The notes under the pieces: model-generated
Seen by the model: the letters and a program-made list of their open reading frames with translations, nothing else
Told to the model about the DNA's origin: nothing
Database searches by the model: none
From: Conexibacter arvalis
GTDB lineage: Bacteria > Actinomycetota > Thermoleophilia > Solirubrobacterales > Solirubrobacteraceae
Reading direction: 5' to 3'
Assembly (NCBI RefSeq): GCF_014199525.1
Contig: NZ_JACHNU010000005.1
Span: forward strand, 186,001-250,000
DNA: 64,000 bases
Shown: piece after piece, positions 58,860-64,000 of the stretch
Layout of the letters: the number at the start of each line of letters is the position of its first letter
Position numbering within the stretch: the stretch's first letter is position 1
Made by a program: the position numbers and the translations under genes

Positions 58860-59677
58860 GTCTCGCTCCGGACCGGTTCGGCGAGGTGGGGCGGACGGTC
58901 GAGCTCGAGCACGCTGACGGCGGGGTGGAAGCCCTCCGCCAGCGAGCGCTGAGCGGCCTCGGCGGCGCCGGGCGAGCCGGGCGCGGCGTAGTCGAGCGTG
59001 AAGACCGGGAGGCCGCGGTCGCGCAGCCGCCGCAGGCCGGCGAGCAGCGCCGCGGTCTCCGCGGGCGGGGAGGCGACGTAGCCATCCTCCCACCGCCAGA
59101 AGACGTCCTCGTGGGCGATGCCGTCGATCGGCAGCCGGTCGGCGACGGCGAGGCCGTTCTGCGCGACCAGCAGCAGCGACGGCGCGGCCGCGCGCAGCGC
59201 CGCGACCAGCTCGACGAGCGCGTCGGCGAGCGGCGGGTGGTCCTCGGCGACGTCGAGGTTGTCGAGGTAGAGGCCGTCGAACCCGGCCGCCGCGAGCGCG
59301 GCGGCCTGCTCCGCCATCAGCGTGCGCCAACCCGGCGCGCGCACGTCGGCGTAGCGCTCGTCCGGCCAGTCGGGGACCGGCTCCAGCTGCCAGGCGGCCG
59401 GCACGCGCGGTGCGTACGGGCGCCACGCCTCGACCGTCCCGACCGAGAGGTAGGAGAGCACGAGCGTGTCCGGCACGAGCCGCGCGAGCGCCGCGGCGAC
59501 GCGCCGGCGGTCGCCGCCGCGCTCGCCGACGCCGTCGATCACGACCAGGTCGTAGCCGGAGAGGTCGCAGGCGTCCGGCTCCGCGCCGAGGACCGGAGCC
59601 CAGCGCCGGGCGGCGCGCAGCGCCTGCGCGCGCCGCGCGCGGGCGTCGTCGCCCGCGGCCGGATGGTTCGCGCTCAT
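58850..59677 (-). CDS. TM1410/GH114-like glycoside hydrolase
   Basis: A 275-residue hydrolase-like barrel protein: LSYLSVGTVEAWRPYAP, then DVRAPGWRTLMAEQ, AAGFDGLYLDNLDVAEDHPP (acidic pair) and VFTLDYAAPGSPGAAEAAQR. It is a second, divergent member of the GH114 clan, without a clear signal peptide. GGAGG lies 7 bases before the ATG at 59677. It shares the intergenic region carrying motif copy 3 with the divergent deacetylase, so both may respond to it. Confidence 0.8.
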   Translation of the reverse strand: MSANHPAAGDDARARRAQALRAARRWAPVLGAEPDACDLSGYDLVVIDGVGERGGDRRRVAAALARLVPDTLVLSYLSVGTVEAWRPYAPRVPAAWQLEPVPDWPDERYADVRAPGWRTLMAEQAAALAAAGFDGLYLDNLDVAEDHPPLADALVELVAALRAAAPSLLLVAQNGLAVADRLPIDGIAHEDVFWRWEDGYVASPPAETAALLAGLRRLRDRGLPVFTLDYAAPGSPGAAEAAQRSLAEGFHPAVSVLELDRPPHLAEPVRSETWR

Positions 59678-59732
59678 CTGCACCTCCAGGTCGGCAGTGC
59701 CGAGCGAACCGACGGTAACACAGCGATCGCGG

Positions 59733-59791
59733 CGTTCAATCGGATGAACGCACAATCCGCCACGCGGCCCATTGGGACACGCGGCCGTTTG
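59733..59791. promoter_or_regulatory. Shared bipartite promoter motif, copy 3
   Basis: CGTTCA-N6-TGAACG (59733-59750), 14 bases, CGGCCCATTGG (59765-59775), then a second related box CGGCCGTTTGG (59781-59791). It lies between the divergent GH114-like gene and the deacetylase gene. Confidence 0.7.
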
Positions 59792-59832
59792 GTCGAGACT
59801 GCGGACGTCCCCGATCGAAGGAGCGGAGGGAC

Positions 59833-62499
59833 ATGTGGACGAAGACGCTCGCGCTCGCCGTCAGCGCGTTGACGATCGCCGGCACGCTGGCGCTGACCGC
59901 CTCCCCGGCGACCGCGGCGGCGCAGCGGATCGACATGCGGGTGCTCCTGCTCGGCGCGACCGGCGGCGAGCCTTCGTTCACGGCCTGGCAGGCGCAGCTG
60001 CGGCGCGAGGGCGTCCCCTTCGACGCGCTCGTCGCGAGACCGGGCCACGCGCCGATCACGGCGTCGACCCTGTCGAGCACGCTCGCCGACGGCACCCAGG
60101 AGGCGAAGTACCAGGCGGTGATCGTCGCGGTCGGCGGCCTGCCGATCTGCGACGCCAACGGCGCCAACTGCACCTCCGCACTGTCGACCGAGGAGTGGGG
60201 CGCGCTGCAGGCCTACGAGCAGGCCTTCCACGTCCGCCAGCTGACGGCGTACGCCTTCCCGAGCGCCGCGTACGGCCTCAACGCCCCGACCTTCTCCGGC
60301 GAGATGGGCGGGCAGGTCGGGAACCTCACCGCCCGCGGCGCGCAGCTGTTCCCGTACCTGAGAGGGCCGGTCACGATCGCCGCGGGCGCCTTCGGCCACC
60401 AGGCGACCCCGCTCGCCGGGGCGAGATTCGAGACGGCGCTCGCCGGGCCGAACGGCTCGGCGCTCGTCGGCGTGCTGAACCATCCCGACGGCCGCGAGGA
60501 GATGGTCCAGACCTTCGATGGGAACCAGTTCCAGCTCCACTCGTGGCTGCTGCGCCACGGTCAGCTGGAGTGGGTCACGCGCGGCACCTACCTCGGCCTG
60601 CAGCGGAACTTCCTCGAGCTCCAGATCGACGACGTCTTCCTGCCCGACGACAGCTGGGAGATCGCGACCAACCAGACCAACTACGACCCCGCCGCCGCGA
60701 TCCGCATGACGGCGGCCGACGTGACCCGCCTGTCGAACTGGACCAGCGCGACCGGCATCCGCATGGACATGGTCTTCAACGGCGGCGGCAGCATCGCGGA
60801 GGCGGCCGCGCGCGGCTCGGATCCGCTCCTGCCGGCCTTCCAGGCGGTCAAGAACCGGTTCGGCTGGATCAACCACACGCTCGACCACCCGAACCTCGAC
60901 TGCTCGACCCGGCCGTTCATCGCCAACCAGATCGCCGCCAACACAAGCTGGGCGCAGCAGAACGGCCTGCCCGTCAACCCGGCCGAGCTGGTCACCGGCG
61001 AGCACTCCGGCCTCGCCAACCTCGTGCCGGGCAACCCGGGCACGATCGACCCGCCGTTCCTCGACGAGGCGACGCCGGCGGCGACCGGCGGCACGCTCGC
61101 CGCCGGCAGCTACGACTACAGCGTCACGGCGCTGTCGAGAAACGGCGAGAGCACCGGCTCGACGACGACGGTGACGACGACCGGCGCGACCGGCTCGGTC
61201 GCGCTCTCGTGGGAGGCGATCTGCCACGCGGTCTCCTACCGCGTCTACCGTCGCCCCTCGCCGGCGGGTCCGTGGACGCTGGTGGGGTCGCTGCCGCAGC
61301 CGGCGGGCGCCTTCACCGACGCCGGCCCGATCGCGATCTCCTTCACCGACACCGGCGGCGCCGGCAGCGGCGGCGCGCCGCCGGCTGCCAACGGCGCCCG
61401 GATCGACCCGTACGGCGGGAACCCGGCCTTCGTCGCGGCGCTCGGCGACACCGGCGTCACCTCGATCGCGAGCGACGCCTCCAAGCCGTACCCGCAGGAC
61501 CCCAGCGCCACCTCCGGTCCGCAGTGGCCGGCCGGCGCCTCGTTCCTCGCCGGGCCGGCGCGCGCGGTCCCGCGCTATCCGACCAACGTCTACTACAACG
61601 TCGCGACCGAGGCGCAGCTGCTCGACGAGTTCAACTACCTCTACCTGCCGCCGTCGCTCGGCGGCGCCTGCGTGAACACGGCGGTCACGACCTGCCTGAC
61701 GCAGCCGGCGACCTGGGATGACGTCCGCAACGGCGAGGCATCCCGGATCTTCGGCCACATGATGGGCAACGACCCGCGGCCGCACTACTTCCACCAGAGC
61801 AACATCGCGCGGACGGCCGAGCCCGGCGGCGGGGTGCTCTACCCGATCGTCGACGCCGTGCTCGCCGACTACGCCAGATACTTCGCGGCCAACGCCCCGA
61901 TCGTGCAGCTGTCGCACGCCGGCATCGCCGACCTGATCGCGCGCCAGGACGCGTGGGGGGCCGCCGGCGCCGGCCAGGTCCGCGGCTACATCGAGGGCGA
62001 CAGGGTCACGATCGTCAACAGCGGCGGAAGCGCCGTCTCGCTGCCGCTGAGCGGCACCGAGGTCGGCGAGGCCTACGGCGGGACCCGCTCGGGGTGGGCG
62101 AGCGCTCCGCCCGGCACGAGCGCCCACGTCGCCGTGGCGCCGTGGCCGGGCACGCCGGTCAGCCCGCCCGTGACCCCGCCGGTCACGCCGCCCGTGACGC
62201 CGCCGACGACGACGCCGCCCGGGAGCGGAGGCCCTTCGGCGCCGCCGCCGGTCGTCGTCCCGCCGGCGGCCAGAGCACCGGTCTCGCTCGGCAGAGCCGC
62301 GCCGAGAAGAGCCGTCAAGAAGAAGAAGGCGAGCGCCAAGAAGAAGTGCGTCAAGCGCCGCCGCGTCGTGCGCGGGCCGAGAGGGAGACGGCGGGTCGTG
62401 ACGGTGCGCGTCTGCCGGCCGCGCCACCCCGGGCACACGGGCAAGGGGAGACGCCCGGGCGCCAAGGGCAGACGTCCGGCCGCCGGCCCGCGGCGTTGA
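59833..62499 (+). CDS. Secreted Agd3/PelA-like (CE18) polysaccharide deacetylase with Fn3 domain
   Basis: An 888-residue secreted protein with signal peptide (MWTKTLALAVSALTIAGTLA, cleavage near TAAA). An N-terminal Rossmann-like/CBM region (about 35-255) precedes a deacetylase domain with LELQIDDVFLPDDSW (D266/D267), NHTLDHPNLD (H348, H352) and GEHSGL (H391), the metal pattern of Agd3/PelA-type enzymes. A fibronectin-III-like domain (about 410-515) is inserted before the rest of the domain. The tail has a VTPP repeat and a very basic Lys/Arg region (about 830-888), suited to binding an anionic surface. It should deacetylate a GalNAc polymer outside the cell. Confidence 0.75.
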   Translation: MWTKTLALAVSALTIAGTLALTASPATAAAQRIDMRVLLLGATGGEPSFTAWQAQLRREGVPFDALVARPGHAPITASTLSSTLADGTQEAKYQAVIVAVGGLPICDANGANCTSALSTEEWGALQAYEQAFHVRQLTAYAFPSAAYGLNAPTFSGEMGGQVGNLTARGAQLFPYLRGPVTIAAGAFGHQATPLAGARFETALAGPNGSALVGVLNHPDGREEMVQTFDGNQFQLHSWLLRHGQLEWVTRGTYLGLQRNFLELQIDDVFLPDDSWEIATNQTNYDPAAAIRMTAADVTRLSNWTSATGIRMDMVFNGGGSIAEAAARGSDPLLPAFQAVKNRFGWINHTLDHPNLDCSTRPFIANQIAANTSWAQQNGLPVNPAELVTGEHSGLANLVPGNPGTIDPPFLDEATPAATGGTLAAGSYDYSVTALSRNGESTGSTTTVTTTGATGSVALSWEAICHAVSYRVYRRPSPAGPWTLVGSLPQPAGAFTDAGPIAISFTDTGGAGSGGAPPAANGARIDPYGGNPAFVAALGDTGVTSIASDASKPYPQDPSATSGPQWPAGASFLAGPARAVPRYPTNVYYNVATEAQLLDEFNYLYLPPSLGGACVNTAVTTCLTQPATWDDVRNGEASRIFGHMMGNDPRPHYFHQSNIARTAEPGGGVLYPIVDAVLADYARYFAANAPIVQLSHAGIADLIARQDAWGAAGAGQVRGYIEGDRVTIVNSGGSAVSLPLSGTEVGEAYGGTRSGWASAPPGTSAHVAVAPWPGTPVSPPVTPPVTPPVTPPTTTPPGSGGPSAPPPVVVPPAARAPVSLGRAAPRRAVKKKKASAKKKCVKRRRVVRGPRGRRRVVTVRVCRPRHPGHTGKGRRPGAKGRRPAAGPRR

Positions 62500-62533
62500 G
62501 ACCCCTCGCTCACCGGTCACATACCATGGAGGG

Positions 62534-63658
62534 GTGCCCACGGCGAGCGACTACTACGAGCGTCTCGGCGTCGCGCGCGACGCCGACGCGAACGAGATAA
62601 AGAAGGCATTCCGGCGGCTGGCGCGCGAGCTGCACCCGGACGTCAACAGCCACGACCCGGAGGCCGAGGAGAAGTTCAAGGCGGCGGCCGAGGCCTACGA
62701 GGTCCTCTCCGACCCCGAGCGCCGCGCCACCTACGACCGCTACGGCGCCGACGGCCTCCGCAACGGCGGCTTCCAGCCGAGCGGCTTCGGCTCCTTCTCC
62801 GACATCTTCGACGCCTTCTTCGGCGGTGACGTCTTCGGCGGCGGCGGCGCCGGCCGCGGCGGCCCGGTCCAAGGCGGCGATGTCGCCGTGACGGCGACGA
62901 TCGACCTCGCCGAGGCGGCGACCGGCACGTCCGCCGAGGTCTCCTACGACGCCGTCGTGCGCTGCGAGACCTGCCACGGCAACGGCGCGGAGCCCGGCAC
63001 GCCGATCGAGGCCTGCGAGCGCTGCGGCGGCACCGGCCAGCTGCGCGCCGTCACACGGACCCCGTTCGGCCAGGTCGTGCGCGCGACCGTCTGCGACACC
63101 TGCGGCGGCGACGGCAGGGTCCCGACCTCGCCGTGCAAGACCTGCGGCGGCCGCGGCCGCCGCGTCGAGCGCGTCACCGTCAGCGTCGACGTGCCGGCCG
63201 GCATCGCCGACGGCCAGCGGATCCGCCTCTCCGGCCGCGGCCACGCCGGCGAGCATGGCGGCCCGCCCGGCGACCTCTACGTGCTCGTGCGCGTCCGCGC
63301 GGACGAGCGCTTCGTGCGCGACGGCGACGACCTCGTCACCGTCGTCGACGTCTCGGCTCCGCTCGCCGCGCTCGGCACCGCGATCGAGGTGCCGACGCTG
63401 GAGGGCCCGCAGACGCTCGAGGTGCCGGCGGGGATCCAGCCGAACGAGACGCTGACGCTGCGCGGCAGAGGGATGCCGGCGCTGCGGCGCGGCCGCAGGG
63501 GCGACCTGCGCGTCGTCGTCAACGTCGTCATCCCGCGCCGGCTGTCGGGCGAGCAGCGCGAGCTGCTGGAGCGGCTCGCCGCGACGCTCGGCGACGACAA
63601 CCTTGGCTCCGAGGAGGAAGGCGTCTTCTCGAAGCTCAAGCGCGCCTTCGGCGGATGA
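62534..63658 (+). CDS. dnaJ: Chaperone protein DnaJ
   Basis: A 374-residue type I DnaJ. The J domain has HPD (residues 34-36) in RELHPDVNSHDPE, then a G/F region (GGGGAGRGG), the zinc domain with four CxxCxGxG repeats (CETCHGNG, CERCGGTG, CDTCGGDG, CKTCGGRG) and the substrate domain. It delivers clients to DnaK. GTG start at 62534; a -10-like TACCAT at 62522-62527 ends 6 bases before it, pointing to a leaderless mRNA. It overlaps prmA by 4 bases. Confidence 0.96.
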   Translation: MPTASDYYERLGVARDADANEIKKAFRRLARELHPDVNSHDPEAEEKFKAAAEAYEVLSDPERRATYDRYGADGLRNGGFQPSGFGSFSDIFDAFFGGDVFGGGGAGRGGPVQGGDVAVTATIDLAEAATGTSAEVSYDAVVRCETCHGNGAEPGTPIEACERCGGTGQLRAVTRTPFGQVVRATVCDTCGGDGRVPTSPCKTCGGRGRRVERVTVSVDVPAGIADGQRIRLSGRGHAGEHGGPPGDLYVLVRVRADERFVRDGDDLVTVVDVSAPLAALGTAIEVPTLEGPQTLEVPAGIQPNETLTLRGRGMPALRRGRRGDLRVVVNVVIPRRLSGEQRELLERLAATLGDDNLGSEEEGVFSKLKRAFGG

Positions 63659-64000
63659 TCCGGCTCGCGCTGAGAGTCGAGCGCGCCCACGCCGAGGTCG
63701 CGCTCGCCGAGCTGCTCGAGCTGGCGCCGAGCGGCGTCGAGGAGGTCGACCACGGCGACACGGTCGAGTACGCCGTCTACGGCCCGCCCGGCGAGCTGCC
63801 GGCGCTACCCGAGCTGCAGGTCGCGATCGGCGGCGCGCTCGTCGAGGTGACTTCCAGCGAGCTGCCCGACGACTGGAACGAGCGCTGGAAGGCGTTCCAC
63901 ACGCCGCTCGTGCTCGGCTCGCGGCTGGCGGTGCGACCGCCGTGGGAGCGGCCGCTCGGCGCCGACGTCGAGCTGGTGATCGACCCGGCGCAGGCGTTCG
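63655..64000 (+). CDS. prmA: Ribosomal protein L11 methyltransferase, 3' end outside the window
   Basis: The first 115 codons of PrmA: the N-terminal substrate-binding domain, then WNERWKAFHTPLVLGSRLAV, RPPWERP and VIDPAQAF, where the SAM-binding GTGxH motif begins just past the window edge. It methylates L11. The dnaJ-prmA pair is standard in actinobacteria. Confidence 0.92.
   Translation, partial: MIRLALRVERAHAEVALAELLELAPSGVEEVDHGDTVEYAVYGPPGELPALPELQVAIGGALVEVTSSELPDDWNERWKAFHTPLVLGSRLAVRPPWERPLGADVELVIDPAQAF

Noticed and set aside
59674-62541. Long minus-strand frame opposite the deacetylase
   Set aside because: Shadow of the 888-residue deacetylase, whose signal peptide and metal motifs are on the plus strand.

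Overview
This is high-GC (roughly 70% or more) DNA from an actinobacterium. The LeuRS, LepA, HrcA, DnaJ and rpsT genes, the GTG starts, the many ATGA/GTGA start-stop overlaps and the frequent leaderless-type promoters are most like Thermoleophilia/Solirubrobacterales (Conexibacter-like). That placement is inference from gene style, not from a marker search.

Layout. (1) 1-8257: one strand of overlapping catabolic genes: an FAD oxidoreductase (5' end outside the window), a CaiB-type CoA transferase, two enoyl-CoA hydratase/isomerase proteins, an SDR, then a complete three-component Rieske dioxygenase (alpha, beta, ferredoxin-NADP reductase, 7Fe-type ferredoxin) with its own promoter. It looks like ring activation of an aromatic or alicyclic acid followed by CoA-linked degradation. 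(2) 8310-12067: an alpha/beta hydrolase, a DrrAB-type exporter with a divergent MarR regulator, and a RidA-family protein. (3) 12381-30193: an integrative element of about 17.7 kb in a tRNA-Ala(GGC) gene. It is bounded by a 42-bp direct repeat of the tRNA 3' half and carries a tyrosine integrase, arm-type repeats at both ends, an excisionase-like gene, toxin-antitoxin modules (some decayed), a sigma-70-like protein and several unknown genes. Its centrepiece (18576-24731) is a patatin phospholipase opposite a tight operon of a ComEC-like metallo-beta-lactamase-fold protein, an E2-E1 fusion (Cap2-like), a JAB/JAMM isopeptidase (Cap3-like) and a 459-codon unknown protein. This resembles the conjugation arm of type II CBASS, but no cyclic-nucleotide synthase is visible; it is my best candidate for an undescribed anti-phage or conflict system. 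(4) 30264-49400: core genes: a coiled-coil protein, leuS, a SLOG-family protein, comEA, comEC (without its usual C-terminal MBL domain), two PH-domain membrane proteins, holA, rpsT, murJ, lepA, a NodB deacetylase, an SDR with HadA/HadB-like dehydratases, and hrcA. (5) 49430-62499: glmS followed by what reads as a Pel/galactosaminogalactan-like exopolysaccharide locus: a secreted protein, a histidine kinase with two NarL-type regulators, a coiled-coil protein, a PelF-like glycosyltransferase, a PelG-like membrane protein, two GH114-type hydrolases and an Agd3-like secreted deacetylase. Three promoters here share one bipartite motif, implying a regulon. (6) 62534-64000: dnaJ and the start of prmA, normally close to hrcA, so the polysaccharide locus seems to lie inside an otherwise conserved heat-shock neighbourhood.

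How parts work together: in the element, the integrase gene sits directly downstream of its own putative arm sites, and the element supplies a replacement terminator for the tRNA it occupies. In the polysaccharide locus, glmS feeds amino-sugar precursors, PelF/PelG-like proteins would polymerise and export a GalNAc-rich chain, and the deacetylase and hydrolases would modify and trim it.
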